Assembly (NCBI GenBank): GCA_029256015.1
Contig: JAQSYQ010000014.1
Coordinates: 1-42,133 of the forward strand
DNA: 42,133 nt
Source of the DNA: Gammaproteobacteria bacterium
GTDB lineage: Bacteria > Pseudomonadota > Gammaproteobacteria > Francisellales > CACEW01
Direction: 5' to 3'
The notes beneath the pieces were generated by a model, which worked only from the letters and a program-made list of their open reading frames with translations, ran no database searches and was not told the origin of the DNA. Of the stretch, positions 1-10,362 are shown piece after piece; positions within the stretch are counted from its first letter, which is position 1; the number at the start of each line of letters is the position of its first letter. The position numbers and the translations under genes were made by a program.

Positions 1-407
1 GGGGAGCCGCTAACCCACCAAGGCAGCGATTCAAGATCTCGAACCGCATAATAGGCTTTATTCTGGTTTGTATTGAGCACGCTAAGAGCATGGATATGCT
101 CAAAATAATGCAGATAAACAGGGTGGTCGTAATATCCCTGATAGCCATTTTGATTGATCAAATTCCAATCCAAAGTAGGAAGCTTTCCCTCTATGATTGA
201 GCCATCCCAAAGACAAATGCAAAGGTCTGCCTTGCCCACGGGGTCAATTTTTAAATGGCTAAATGCTTGTGTCAGTTTTGCAGCCAAGTGCTCATTGATA
301 AAATTAATGCACACAGTAAATGGCCCAATTTGATAGTAATTGGACTGTATGCTTTTAAAATGGGCCCAGGCCTTATCCAGGCTTTCGAATTGTTCTAATG
401 CAATCAA
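1..407 (-). CDS. HPr-kinase-like protein, N-terminal part (runs off left edge)
   Basis: An open frame of 135 codons runs without a stop from a TTG at 407 to the window edge. An in-frame stop (TAG) sits just upstream, so translation cannot begin earlier. The TTG has AGGA seven bases before it. The visible part holds no catalytic motif. Its style (a 'GYQGYYDHPVYLHYF' segment, then 'NTNQNKAYYAVRD' and 'LPWWVSGSP' at the edge) resembles the N-terminal region of HPr-kinase/P-loop-like proteins that often sit beside pqqD-type genes. It starts 21 bases after the stop of the upstream PqqD-like gene, so the two are probably co-transcribed. Identification is by context and recalled family style; the kinase domain would lie outside the window. 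Confidence 0.5.
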   Translation of the reverse strand, partial: MIALEQFESLDKAWAHFKSIQSNYYQIGPFTVCINFINEHLAAKLTQAFSHLKIDPVGKADLCICLWDGSIIEGKLPTLDWNLINQNGYQGYYDHPVYLHYFEHIHALSVLNTNQNKAYYAVRDLESLPWWVSGS

Positions 408-428
408 GGGATTTTCCTATGTCATTGA

Positions 429-851
429 CTAGGATTGATGGGGCCAGCCTTGTTCATCCACTTCGTGAATAGGGTCAAGCATAAGCAAGTTTTTCATTTC
501 TTCATATTTTTCTAAACTGGGTTTGTTGAATTTAGTGGGCCAGCTTAAATCCAGATGAAGTTTAATTTGAGTTTCGAGTGAACTGCCATTTACAAGCAGT
601 TCTTCATCAAGCAGTTGATTCACAAAGGTCTGTAATGGGGCAGAGATATCTTCGATTTTCATGCTGTATTTTTCGGCAACCATGCTAGTAGCCTCGCTTA
701 AGTTATAGCCTGATAATAGTAACTGCCAGATAGGAGCGCCGCTTTCACGTATGCTGTAATAGACGCCGGAATCTAAGTTGGCGATAATGACTTCATTGTC
801 TAATACTTCATGAATAATTTCAGTGCCGGGAACTTGGTAAGTGGTTTTCAT
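429..851 (-). CDS. PqqD-family protein (RiPP recognition element-like)
   Basis: 140 residues, ATG at 851 with AAGG upstream. Residues 1-90 have the PqqD-family pattern: a beta-rich start ('HEVLDNEVIIANLDSGVYY'), the 'SGAPIWQLL' helix, then 'SEATSMVAEKYS' and a helix ending 'FVNQLLDEELLV'. PqqD-like domains (about 90 residues) bind leader peptides of ribosomally made modified peptides. This protein adds about 45 C-terminal residues. The next gene looks like an HPr-kinase-like protein, a pairing common in proteobacterial peptide-modification loci and their relics. It is divergent from purA. No precursor peptide is visible in the window, so a RiPP role is inference. Confidence 0.7.
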   Translation of the reverse strand: MKTTYQVPGTEIIHEVLDNEVIIANLDSGVYYSIRESGAPIWQLLLSGYNLSEATSMVAEKYSMKIEDISAPLQTFVNQLLDEELLVNGSSLETQIKLHLDLSWPTKFNKPSLEKYEEMKNLLMLDPIHEVDEQGWPHQS

Positions 852-954
852 AAGGCTGCCTTTTTGCTGAGTTTCAACATAACTCTAGTACAAATTGTTA
901 TAGTTGCAAGAACCCTTAATTTTCAGTATCCTGAGAGGATTTGCTGGCTTTTAA

Positions 955-2259
<1,305 letters not shown>

Positions 2260-2352
2260 AAAGTTGCTAAAGAGTTCGTACTTGTTAGATTTAGAATAAC
2301 TAGCTTTATAAGAAGCTCTGACTGTTTACTGATAATTGTGATGGAGTACGTT

Positions 2353-3897
2353 ATGCCTAAAGATCAACGTCCGGCTTATTACGCAGTAGTGGATTTTCTT
2401 TCTAACAGAGTTTACTACGGCACTTATGATAAATTTAAAGAACAGTGTCACTTGCCTGGCAAAAAATTTAATAGTGTAGAAGAAGCGGCTCGCTATTGTG
2501 AGACTGAAGCTTATCGACGTGGTGAGCTTTATCATGATAAACATTTAACTATTTACGATTTAGAAAAAAATACTGAGATGATGTATGATGATATGCTATT
2601 AGCTTCACATCGGGCAAGACTGGCGGCAGACCGCGCCATGACAGCTGCTGCAAGCTCTGGCGCTGCTGCCTCTTCCTCATCAAGTGCTAGCACTATTTCT
2701 GCGATAGATCAGCTAGAGGCTATTGCAAGCGATGATGAATTTGTTGAAAAATTGCTTGAAGTAAATTTCAGTTTACTTAGAAATGCGAAAGGCCAGGGGG
2801 CTATTCACTTTGCGGCTATTCGTGGTTTTCCTAAAGCCATACAATTTATGGCAGCTGATGGCTATGATTTAGACACCCAAGATGACGAGGGCTATACGGC
2901 TCTTCATTATGCAGCTAAATTACATCATGCTGATTGTATTCAAATGCTGATTCAAAAAAAGGCTAGGTGCGACCTGCGTGAGAAGAGCGGTAGTAACAGT
3001 CAGGCACTTTCTTTTCTTACAGCCGACCTTAAAGGGAGGTCTCCAGAATATATCGCCGAGGTCCAGGCTTTGTCAGAATTATTTCCTTGCGCTGAAACTA
3101 AAAATTTCTTGGTTAAATTTGAAAAGCAAGCAGAAGGGATTGTTGTCATCAAAGAAATTCAGTTTAATCGTCGAAGTTCTTCTATTTCTCAGGAGCTAGC
3201 AATAAATTATCCTCATTGCTATATTAAAAATGATTTAGGACTTGATAAGCTAAAGCCGGGTCTACAGGTCCGCCATATACATTCTGATAAAAGTATTGCC
3301 GATAGCTTAATAAAGCAATTTACCGGAATGCCTTATCAAGAAGCTATTAAGCAATTATGTACTGCTTTAGGTTATGAAGAGCCAAGGCCAATCAGTACAA
3401 TGCATGTTGCTGAATATATGGCAAAGCTTTATCAAAATCGCAGCTATGGTATCGGCAATCTTTTTGTTGGAGATAGAACTGAAAACCAAGCTTATGGTTG
3501 GCTGATGGGCCAACTTGATTTCAACACAAATCAATTTCCTCACATAATAGTAATAGATCCACAATATCTGTCAGTATTTAAGCGTAACCCATGCTATAGT
3601 GAATTTTATAAAGAAGGGCGTTTAGTTATTAGTGATGCATCAGCCCTTGAGCGCCTTAGAGCGCTCGCTCATCACGATGATCCAGCCTTTGCTAATATTC
3701 CGAAGCCTGAGGCAAGTGCTAGTTCTGCTGCTGGCTCATTAGCTTTAGCCTCTTCTGGCATTTCTGCGCCGACAGCAAAAGCTACAGGTGCTAAGCGAGC
3801 TTTCAGTTTAGCATTTTCCGAAGCAGAAGCCTCACATTCTCGTAATGTTAAGCCAGCTAGAGGGCAACAACCAAATCCAGGTTCCTCTGGTCATTAG
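2353..3897 (+). CDS. Ankyrin-repeat protein with viroplasmin/RNase H1-N-like domain
   Basis: About 514 residues. ATG 2353 is preferred because GGAG lies six bases upstream; the frame is open back to GTG 2338, which has no ribosome site. Residues about 5-55 ('PAYYAVVDF', 'GTYDKFKEQ', 'PGKKFNSVEEAARY') match the pattern of the caulimovirus viroplasmin/RNase H1 N-terminal domain, which binds RNA-DNA hybrids or RNA in known members. A Ser/Ala tract follows (about 100-118), then two ankyrin repeats (about 145-211, with 'GAIHFAAIRG' and 'GYTALHYAAKL'), an unrecognised region of about 230 residues, and an Ala/Ser-rich tail. No RNase H catalytic domain is seen. Eukaryote-like repeats plus a disordered tail suggest a secreted effector, which is not proven. 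It appears monocistronic. Confidence 0.72.
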   Translation: MPKDQRPAYYAVVDFLSNRVYYGTYDKFKEQCHLPGKKFNSVEEAARYCETEAYRRGELYHDKHLTIYDLEKNTEMMYDDMLLASHRARLAADRAMTAAASSGAAASSSSSASTISAIDQLEAIASDDEFVEKLLEVNFSLLRNAKGQGAIHFAAIRGFPKAIQFMAADGYDLDTQDDEGYTALHYAAKLHHADCIQMLIQKKARCDLREKSGSNSQALSFLTADLKGRSPEYIAEVQALSELFPCAETKNFLVKFEKQAEGIVVIKEIQFNRRSSSISQELAINYPHCYIKNDLGLDKLKPGLQVRHIHSDKSIADSLIKQFTGMPYQEAIKQLCTALGYEEPRPISTMHVAEYMAKLYQNRSYGIGNLFVGDRTENQAYGWLMGQLDFNTNQFPHIIVIDPQYLSVFKRNPCYSEFYKEGRLVISDASALERLRALAHHDDPAFANIPKPEASASSAAGSLALASSGISAPTAKATGAKRAFSLAFSEAEASHSRNVKPARGQQPNPGSSGH

Positions 3898-4097
3898 TAG
3901 TAGGTTGGGATGGCTCAGCACTATAGTGAAAAGTAGTTTAAGCAGGCAGAAAAGACTTTTGTGATTTTTTCTTTTTTAGTTATTCATTAGAGATTGCCGG
4001 TGTGAGCTTAGCTACTGAACTTGGCTGCTGCTCAGTGCAAAATATCTTTGACAAGGTAAAGTGCTAAAAGTTTGCATATAAATCAAAGGATAACATT

Positions 4098-4721
4098 ATG
4101 TTCAGGCCACTGGCATTTTTAGCTTATGCTTTAGCTTTATTAAGTAGGGTTGAGCCTGCATTGAGTGTTCGAGAATTTGTAACCCGTCGTTGTCTAATTT
4201 TACCTGGGCAACTTTACTGCACTGATGACTACATTGAGGGCTCAATAGCATTCAATGGAATTGCAAAGTTATTTGCTACAGATGTAGAGGGTAATTTTTC
4301 AGTTAATGGTGTTGCCGATCTAACTTACGACAGCAATATTTATGGCAACTTGAGAGTGAATGGTGTGCTTAACATGGTAGGTTCAAGCGTACATTCTGAT
4401 AGCGTAATAGAGGGCAAGGCCACTCTGACAACTAGCTATTTAAAAGGTGTGAATGAACTGCATGGCACATTCCATGGAACCTATGCTCATTTAGGAAGCT
4501 CTACATTCTATTCTAATTCAATAGCATTCTATCGCTCTAACATACGAGATATCTCTGTTATTTCAGAAGCTAAAAAAGCCCAAGTTTGTGTATTGGATAA
4601 GACCACTGTGCAATCCATTAATTTTACTCATAACAATGGTTTGGTTTTTATGGATGCAAGCAGCAAAGTTGCCGAAATAACGGGTGGGAAAGTGGAAAAT
4701 GTAACGAGTTGCCCATTCTAA
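4098..4721 (+). CDS. Exported beta-solenoid-like (bactofilin-like) protein
   Basis: 207 residues, ATG 4098 preceded by AAAGGATAAC. The first about 23 residues ('MFRPLAFLAYALALLS' and onward) form a hydrophobic signal-peptide-like segment with a possible cleavage site near 'ALS-VRE'. The rest is a run of short alternating hydrophobic/glycine strands ('VEGNFSVNGVADL', 'IYGNLRVNGVLNM', 'VIEGKATL', 'LHGTFHGTYAHLG') spaced like turns of a right-handed beta-helix. This resembles bactofilin or polymer-forming cytoskeletal repeats but is exported. Cysteines near both ends could form a disulfide outside the cytoplasm. No enzyme motif is seen. It is a small secreted or surface protein of unknown job. 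Confidence 0.6.
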   Translation: MFRPLAFLAYALALLSRVEPALSVREFVTRRCLILPGQLYCTDDYIEGSIAFNGIAKLFATDVEGNFSVNGVADLTYDSNIYGNLRVNGVLNMVGSSVHSDSVIEGKATLTTSYLKGVNELHGTFHGTYAHLGSSTFYSNSIAFYRSNIRDISVISEAKKAQVCVLDKTTVQSINFTHNNGLVFMDASSKVAEITGGKVENVTSCPF

Positions 4722-4761
4722 GTTTGGCTAATGAATAGATATGACGAAGCAGGGCCCGATT

Positions 4762-5358
4762 TTATTTAGTCAAAGTTAGGACCTTGTCCGTCTGAGTAGG
4801 CTCGCCACTAAAGGAAAAAATAGTCTGGGCGCTCTGAAATAGGTTTTGTGAATCCTGGCGAAGTTGTTTGCTTAAGCTTATGTTCGCTGCTGGCCCATCG
4901 CATAATATAATTTCAAGATCCGCCAAGTTACCAAATTGCCTTGGGTTAACATAGTCTACCTGGTTTGCTCCAGAGAGGGCGCTAGTTGCATTGACAATCA
5001 ACTGATTGTTAGCCCACACCTCGCAACTTGTCGGCGCATCCGCTAAGCCGTTATCAATAGCTAAAGTATTTAACACGGCAAATTCGCCGATGACTCCTTC
5101 TGCATCACCTGATTGCGGGACATAGACTGCGCTGGGCTGCGGGTATAAAATTGGAGTTCCTATTGGCATCAAGCCGCTAATGCCGCCTTTTGGCAGTTGC
5201 CTAAGAGATAATTGTTTTCTATTTGCAGCGGCAATCGCAAGAACGGCAACACTAAGGCTAAATGTCAGCAATATAGCTAGCCCGAGCATAGTCCATTTAA
5301 ATAGCTGTGGTCTTCCTTCTAAACTCGTTTCCCGATTTCTTATAAAGCTTATGTTCAT
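4762..5358 (-). CDS. Single-pass membrane-anchored hypothetical protein
   Basis: 198 residues, ATG at 5358 with GGAG nine bases upstream. Residues 1-22 are basic or polar. Residues about 23-46 ('TMLGLAILLTFSLSVAVLAI') form one membrane segment, with the larger part predicted outside the cytoplasm. The outside part has two Cys residues ('TSCEVWANN', 'IILCDGPAAN') that could pair, and it ends in a Ser/Gln-rich stretch. The layout resembles a pilin-like or pseudopilin-like anchored protein, but the N-terminus lacks the prepilin G-F/E cleavage motif. Not recognised. It is convergent with the preceding exported protein gene, with 40 bases between their stops. Confidence 0.55.
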   Translation of the reverse strand: MNISFIRNRETSLEGRPQLFKWTMLGLAILLTFSLSVAVLAIAAANRKQLSLRQLPKGGISGLMPIGTPILYPQPSAVYVPQSGDAEGVIGEFAVLNTLAIDNGLADAPTSCEVWANNQLIVNATSALSGANQVDYVNPRQFGNLADLEIILCDGPAANISLSKQLRQDSQNLFQSAQTIFSFSGEPTQTDKVLTLTK

Positions 5359-5699
5359 GGTTTAACTCCAATAGTCATAGCATCTATTAGTTAAACTGTC
5401 CGAGTAAGATTACGGTATTACCATCAAGCTCAATGTAATACTAAGCTAATCTTCAGAAAACAATTTATCACTTAGGAATGGCTTTAAAATTCATGAAGAA
5501 AGATCACCCTCTTATGCCTTATAAGTATAGCTGTATAAAAAAACCTGGGAATGTTAAAAAAAAGGTGGAGTGGAAACGCAATTTCGCCATGTAATCATAA
5601 ATATATTATTTTTCTGAAAGCAATTCAATTCATGGGTGCTAATGAGAAATAATAGCTAGAAAGACTCCATTTGATAGCAATGCCCATTAGCTAATATCC
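5359..5699. other. 341-bp intergenic stretch, no gene seen
   Basis: A+T-rich gap between the end of the 1116-residue orphan and the start of the small membrane protein. It must hold the promoter of the membrane-protein gene (read leftward). A-runs near 5540 and 5559 are not backed by a hairpin. I see no coding frame with a ribosome site and no clear terminator or repeat. Confidence 0.4.
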
Positions 5700-8600
5700 T
5701 TAAGGTCTGGGCATTCCTGCTCCTCCATTAGCTGGCATCTGCCATGCTCGATAAGCTACAGCGAGCCCTCCATTGTTCACAGTAACAGCAGATGGAGGCC
5801 CAATCAATAGGACTGACATACCGCTGCCAACAGGATAAACATATCCAGAGCTATAACAGTTTACGGGTATAGCTGGCGTATATGGAGCCATCATCTGTGG
5901 GGCAAATGCAAGTTGGGATTGTAAAGGTATAGGCTCTGCCGGAAGAGGCATAGTTGCTGCTCCAGAAGATTCAAGAGCAGGTACTTGTGTTAAGGAGGGA
6001 GCAGGCTCGCTAAGCTCTTTGGGGAAAGTGATACACTCAAGCACCTTAGCAAATAAAAAAGTTGGGATCCCGAATGATGGTAAAATGACACTCACTTGGC
6101 TGGGGTTTAATTTATAGATCTCACAAAGTTTTGCTAGGTAATATAAAAAAGCCTCATGTAAGCCGGTTATATTTTCGCAATGTTCCCTTAGCATGCTATC
6201 TTGTTCAGGGCTAAGGTCTTCCAGGCTAAGTGGAATTTCTCGTTCAATTATTTTCTTTAAGCCATGGCAGTTTACTACAAAGAACTGATGAAAGCCTATT
6301 GGTGACAAATCAAAATAATAGAGTGATATAAATTTAAAAACTTCCCAACTGAGGCCGCTCACAGTCAGGCTTTTGATATAATCTATTAGATTTTTGCGCA
6401 CTCTTAGCTGACTTTGAGAGCTTCCATATGTAAATAGAATGTAATCACTAATTAAGGCGGCCTGTTCTTTCGGTGATAAAGCGGATAATTCTCTTAAATT
6501 GTTCAGTACAATTGAAATTGGGTTGGCTAATAAATGCTTAAAAGTATAATTCAAAGTAAAAATCTGCCCGCTGTCTAAATTGATCCTAATAGCAGTGGTT
6601 ACAATCAAGCTATTATTAAGCCCTAGTTTAGCCCTATCAGCATCTGTTCCATCGAGAATTTCAATAGTGTATTGGCTATTGTCAGCTTTCTTTGCAAGGA
6701 ACTTGTTTTTCCCATTTAATTTTCTCACATGGCTAAAACCATTAGCGTATAATAGTGAATTTATTGCAGAATCTTCTACTCGGTATGCGTCAGACTTAGT
6801 AATTAATACATAATGATCAGGAGATAGGTCATAACTTAAGCTAATATCAGGCAGGGCTTTCTTCCTCCGATAAGCATTGAGCGCTTTTTGCACTGGTTTT
6901 ATATCAGCACGATAAACAATAAAATCACTTGTAAATGCGCTCGCCCAATCAGGTCGGTCGCTCGCAAAAGTAGGCACAAAGTAAAGCTCTGAAAGCTGGC
7001 TTAAAATATCGAGCAAGGCTGGGTAATCTTCTCTATACTGAGTCAGTGCATTGATTAGGTCGTATAAGCGGGCATTCCATTCCATAGAAATAATATAAAT
7101 ATCATCCTTAGACGAGCCTAGATTCATACCACTTTCAAATCGAGTAGCGCTTTCTTTCCGCGCCTCTATAGAAGATAGAATAGGCTCAGCTTTTATTAAA
7201 CATAAACTGAGCTTTTCTAATTGAATATGGAATTCTTCTGGATCGCTCTGTCCTCTTATTTTTCTACTAAAATCTGAGATAAGTTTTGATATTTCAGATT
7301 GTTGTTGATAAAAATGCTTAACCAATGTTTGTAAATCTAAGCTCCAATCTTTTTTCTTGCCTTCTGCAATGTTTATTATATCCGCACTTACCGCCAGTTC
7401 AGGCCGCGAGCTATCAATTTCTGATACAGGCTTTTCCTTTTGTGGCAAGGGCTTTTCTTCTGTCTTTATAGGGCTTTGAATAAGTAGGCAGCGAGCAATA
7501 TGCTCTCTTTGCTTTTGTATTTTTGAAGCCTTTTTAAGAGAGAGAGTTTTGCTTTCGCTTATTGGCTTAGTGAGTGATTCTTCTACGAGAAGCTCAGCGG
7601 CAATAGCGTCGGCTTTCGCTTGGGCTTCAGCATGACTGATAAGTGCCTCAGTAGGTGCAGTTTGCGGCCGTGATAACATTTCGCGAATTTGTTTGTTTTT
7701 AAAGGCAATTCCAACAGTCAGCTGCATAAGCTGTATTGCAGGCATAAGCGCCCTAAGTGCTCTTAGGTAAAAACTTATTTCATCTTCGCTTAGAAAACGA
7801 GCCATAGCTTTTGAGAGCTTTCCAGTTTCATCGTTAAAGCCTGTGAAGAAAGCAAGAATTTCTATACCAAATGTATCAAGTTTATTGAAATCAACGGTAT
7901 CATCTGTGAACTTGCTTATTCTAGCAACCTTATGGAGTATAATGGCTATTTCAACAAGTTTGCTTAGGATGACGTTTCTATCAATGCTAGACTTTTTAAG
8001 TTCCCGGCAGCTTTTGGCAAATTCACTGGATAAAATATCTAAGAGCGTAGGCGAAAGCTCTGTTTCAGTAGCGGCGTTTAAATGCTTTTCTAATTCAGCT
8101 AGACTTTGAATATCTTTCCCTGTGATTTTAAGGTGTTTAAGTAAACTATGAACAGTAAAATCAGCATAGCTATAAGTTAATTGACTTAGATAAGGAATTA
8201 AAGAAGCCTCTACCATTGCGCTCTGTCTTAAAACAACCCCCCTGGTGCAGATTAAATTTTCAAACCAAGTATAAATACCACCATCAATAATAGGGTTTAG
8301 TAATCCTACTTTAATTTCTGAGTTTCGCCGCTTAATTAGCTCTGTATACGCTTGTACTTCTCGTAGAGTAATAAAGTTTGTGTTGTATAAGCTATTGGCT
8401 TCTGCTGCAAGCTGTGCAGCTTCTGATGCGAATATGAGATAACGTGAGGCAATATATAGTTTTTCATAATCATCCTTGCCAAATAATTCTAAGTATGCGC
8501 AAGGTATTTTCTGTGGAAAAAATTCATTAGTTAAATTTGCTAAATCCAATAATAGATATTGATATAAAATATGTGATTCAACGGAATCTAAAGAGCTAAT

Positions 8601-9050
8601 GCAATTAAGCTCACAAAATGAATCAACATATTTCATGATATGTTTGGTTGCTTTAGCTGCGTCTTCTTTCACTCCATGATAAGTAGCGTTGAGGTCTTTA
8701 GTTGTTGTCAGTAGTTTAGTTAAATCAGCTGTTTTCGCTTCATAGGGGACGCTAGAGTGCTTTTCAATCAAGACAACCAAGGAACTATCATGTTTAATAA
8801 GTACGCTCAGAATCACATAACTAGCGTATTCACTAAATTCTCTTGATAACTCTAAAATAGGTGCCAATCCCTTTTGCAAGCGGGGAAAGGCATTTTGAAT
8901 AGCATCCATGAATTTTTTCAAATCTGATAGAGGCATACAGACAGCATCTTTCGAATGACTATTGCTTGTAATAGCATGATGCCATGCGAGTTTTTGCTTT
9001 TTGACACTTGATAATAGCAAACTAAGAGTTGACTTAGGGTGTTTGTACAT
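5700..9050 (-). CDS. Large orphan protein (1116 aa), helical with Pro/Ala-rich tail
   Basis: 1116 residues, ATG 9050 with AGGTG five bases upstream. I recognise no domain. The N-terminal two thirds is rich in Leu, Ser, Lys and Glu and looks mainly alpha-helical. A charged, possibly coiled segment is near 475-540 ('AQAKADAIAAELLVEESL' followed by Lys/Gln-rich sequence). A mixed alpha/beta section follows (about 740-870), and the last about 110 residues are rich in Pro, Ala and Gly. There is no signal peptide and no clear membrane segment. A large size, helical body, disordered tail and position next to eukaryote-like proteins fit a secreted effector or structural protein, but no function can be assigned. 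It follows the B3/B4 gene but is separated from it by a strong terminator, so it is transcribed on its own. Confidence 0.6.
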   Translation of the reverse strand: MYKHPKSTLSLLLSSVKKQKLAWHHAITSNSHSKDAVCMPLSDLKKFMDAIQNAFPRLQKGLAPILELSREFSEYASYVILSVLIKHDSSLVVLIEKHSSVPYEAKTADLTKLLTTTKDLNATYHGVKEDAAKATKHIMKYVDSFCELNCISSLDSVESHILYQYLLLDLANLTNEFFPQKIPCAYLELFGKDDYEKLYIASRYLIFASEAAQLAAEANSLYNTNFITLREVQAYTELIKRRNSEIKVGLLNPIIDGGIYTWFENLICTRGVVLRQSAMVEASLIPYLSQLTYSYADFTVHSLLKHLKITGKDIQSLAELEKHLNAATETELSPTLLDILSSEFAKSCRELKKSSIDRNVILSKLVEIAIILHKVARISKFTDDTVDFNKLDTFGIEILAFFTGFNDETGKLSKAMARFLSEDEISFYLRALRALMPAIQLMQLTVGIAFKNKQIREMLSRPQTAPTEALISHAEAQAKADAIAAELLVEESLTKPISESKTLSLKKASKIQKQREHIARCLLIQSPIKTEEKPLPQKEKPVSEIDSSRPELAVSADIINIAEGKKKDWSLDLQTLVKHFYQQQSEISKLISDFSRKIRGQSDPEEFHIQLEKLSLCLIKAEPILSSIEARKESATRFESGMNLGSSKDDIYIISMEWNARLYDLINALTQYREDYPALLDILSQLSELYFVPTFASDRPDWASAFTSDFIVYRADIKPVQKALNAYRRKKALPDISLSYDLSPDHYVLITKSDAYRVEDSAINSLLYANGFSHVRKLNGKNKFLAKKADNSQYTIEILDGTDADRAKLGLNNSLIVTTAIRINLDSGQIFTLNYTFKHLLANPISIVLNNLRELSALSPKEQAALISDYILFTYGSSQSQLRVRKNLIDYIKSLTVSGLSWEVFKFISLYYFDLSPIGFHQFFVVNCHGLKKIIEREIPLSLEDLSPEQDSMLREHCENITGLHEAFLYYLAKLCEIYKLNPSQVSVILPSFGIPTFLFAKVLECITFPKELSEPAPSLTQVPALESSGAATMPLPAEPIPLQSQLAFAPQMMAPYTPAIPVNCYSSGYVYPVGSGMSVLLIGPPSAVTVNNGGLAVAYRAWQMPANGGAGMPRP

Positions 9051-9071
9051 AATTCACCTAAAAGAGCATAA

Positions 9072-9104
9072 ATAAAAAAAAGGAGAGCTCTGCTCTCCTT
9101 TTTT
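9072..9104 (-). terminator. Rho-independent terminator (works in both directions)
   Basis: A perfect seven-bp stem, GGAGAGC (9082-9088) with GCTCTCC (9092-9098) and a three-base loop, is flanked by an A-run on the left and a T-run (9099-9104) on the right. Read on the minus strand it ends the WD40/B3-B4 operon 11 bases after its last stop codon, before the 1116-residue gene begins. Confidence 0.9.
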
Positions 9105-9114
9105 CATGTTAGAA

Positions 9115-10350
9115 CTATGGGGTTGCTTCTTCAGCTTTAAGATGTGCGCCAGCTGTAACAGTTGCTTCATCTAGGAAAGGGCTTGCAGCATGATAAGCAC
9201 TTGCACCGCCAGCTCCACCTCTTGCTACAGAGCTATCAGAAACTTCAGCTCCTGCCACTGCGCCTGCAGATCTAAGCTCACAGTTAGGTCGCCTTTGAGT
9301 TAAGACTTGAGTTTCAATCATGCTTGCCTCGGCATATAAGGAGAATAGAGACGCTAATCTTTTAACTTGATCGTCTAAGCCTTCAGGTCCATCAAAGCTG
9401 AAAATGGTAGAAATAATTTCCTGAGTTTCTTCCGTAATTAAAGAGCGCTCGGAGTCACTAGTTGGGCTGCCAAAAGGGCCGCTTTCATCAGCGAGTAATG
9501 GAAGGTTTTTTAAATCAATCGAACGCTTCTTGGTAGAGGGATATTTTTCACCAGCAGCACCAGGGCGAAATACAATATCAGCGCCTAATTTGCTTACGTC
9601 ATAAGATCCAATTGAGCGGCAAGCTTCAACAGAGACTACGTTATTTGAATCCACGACGGTGTTAATTTGGTATAATTCTTGGCCTTTAAGTGCGCGTCTT
9701 ACTAAAGCTTCATTTGAACCTTGGAATTCCCCCGGGTTTTTGCCAAGAGATTTATAGGTTGCACGGACCGCTTTAATTTGTGCTACTTCAGTAACACTTT
9801 TATATTTTTCATCAGTGCGAACGGCTTCACAACATGCTTGCATTAGTTTCCATAGCTCTTCAGAGCGTTTGGCAACTTTAACTCTTGCTCTCACAATTCC
9901 CATTGCAAAGTCTGGATTTGCAGCAAATATTTCTTTGGCGACATTAATTCTTAGCGGCATATGGCCTCCTGTTGATGGTCTACTTATGTCCTTATCAACT
10001 TTATCTTGTTCCTTCAAATTCAGCTTGGATAAAAAAGTGACTAATTTCTCTGGGTTTAAATTTGAAAAAGTGAGTTTAACTGTACCGCGTTCAATTGTAA
10101 TAGTGTTAAGTTTTGCTTCATTAGTAGGCGAGCCATCATTTTTCTGCCATATTCCGCTATAGCTCCCTTTCATAATTACATTAATCACTTGTGCTATTTC
10201 TCGAATTTTTTCTAAGAGGTCCCCAATGTCTGTAAGTACACTGGCATCCATGTGCATTTCACCTGAGATGGCAGTATTCAGATTAAGCGTTAATGTAAGG
10301 GAACTATCTTTTGCTTCATACTGATAATTAGCGATAGTTGGTAACGGCAT
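9115..10350 (-). CDS. B3/B4 (tRNA-editing-like) domain protein with extra N-terminal domain
   Basis: 411 residues, ATG 10350 with AAGGAT upstream. Residues 131-345 match the freestanding B3/B4 family, related to the editing domain of phenylalanyl-tRNA synthetase beta: 'LRINVAKEIFAANPDFAMG', 'YKSLGKNPGEFQGSNEAL', 'INTVVDSNNVVSVEACRSIG' and 'ESGPFGSPTSDSERSLITEE'. In PheRS this fold hydrolyses mischarged Tyr-tRNA(Phe). Freestanding members are usually about 220-240 residues and start where Met131 lies here. The first 130 residues are an added domain I do not recognise, and the last about 60 are an Ala/Gly/Ser-rich tail like those of neighbouring proteins. It lies 12 bases after the WD40-methyltransferase stop, in the same operon. 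Editing activity is inferred from the family only. Confidence 0.8.
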   Translation of the reverse strand: MPLPTIANYQYEAKDSSLTLTLNLNTAISGEMHMDASVLTDIGDLLEKIREIAQVINVIMKGSYSGIWQKNDGSPTNEAKLNTITIERGTVKLTFSNLNPEKLVTFLSKLNLKEQDKVDKDISRPSTGGHMPLRINVAKEIFAANPDFAMGIVRARVKVAKRSEELWKLMQACCEAVRTDEKYKSVTEVAQIKAVRATYKSLGKNPGEFQGSNEALVRRALKGQELYQINTVVDSNNVVSVEACRSIGSYDVSKLGADIVFRPGAAGEKYPSTKKRSIDLKNLPLLADESGPFGSPTSDSERSLITEETQEIISTIFSFDGPEGLDDQVKRLASLFSLYAEASMIETQVLTQRRPNCELRSAGAVAGAEVSDSSVARGGAGGASAYHAASPFLDEATVTAGAHLKAEEATP

Positions 10351-10362
10351 GGCTTATCCTTA

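Noticed and set aside
4048..4082. TTGACA and TATAAA upstream of the exported beta-solenoid gene as a promoter
   Set aside because: The spacer is 23 bases, too long for a sigma-70 promoter.
5520..5570. A-runs after the small membrane protein promoter as a terminator
   Set aside because: No stem-forming arms next to the runs.
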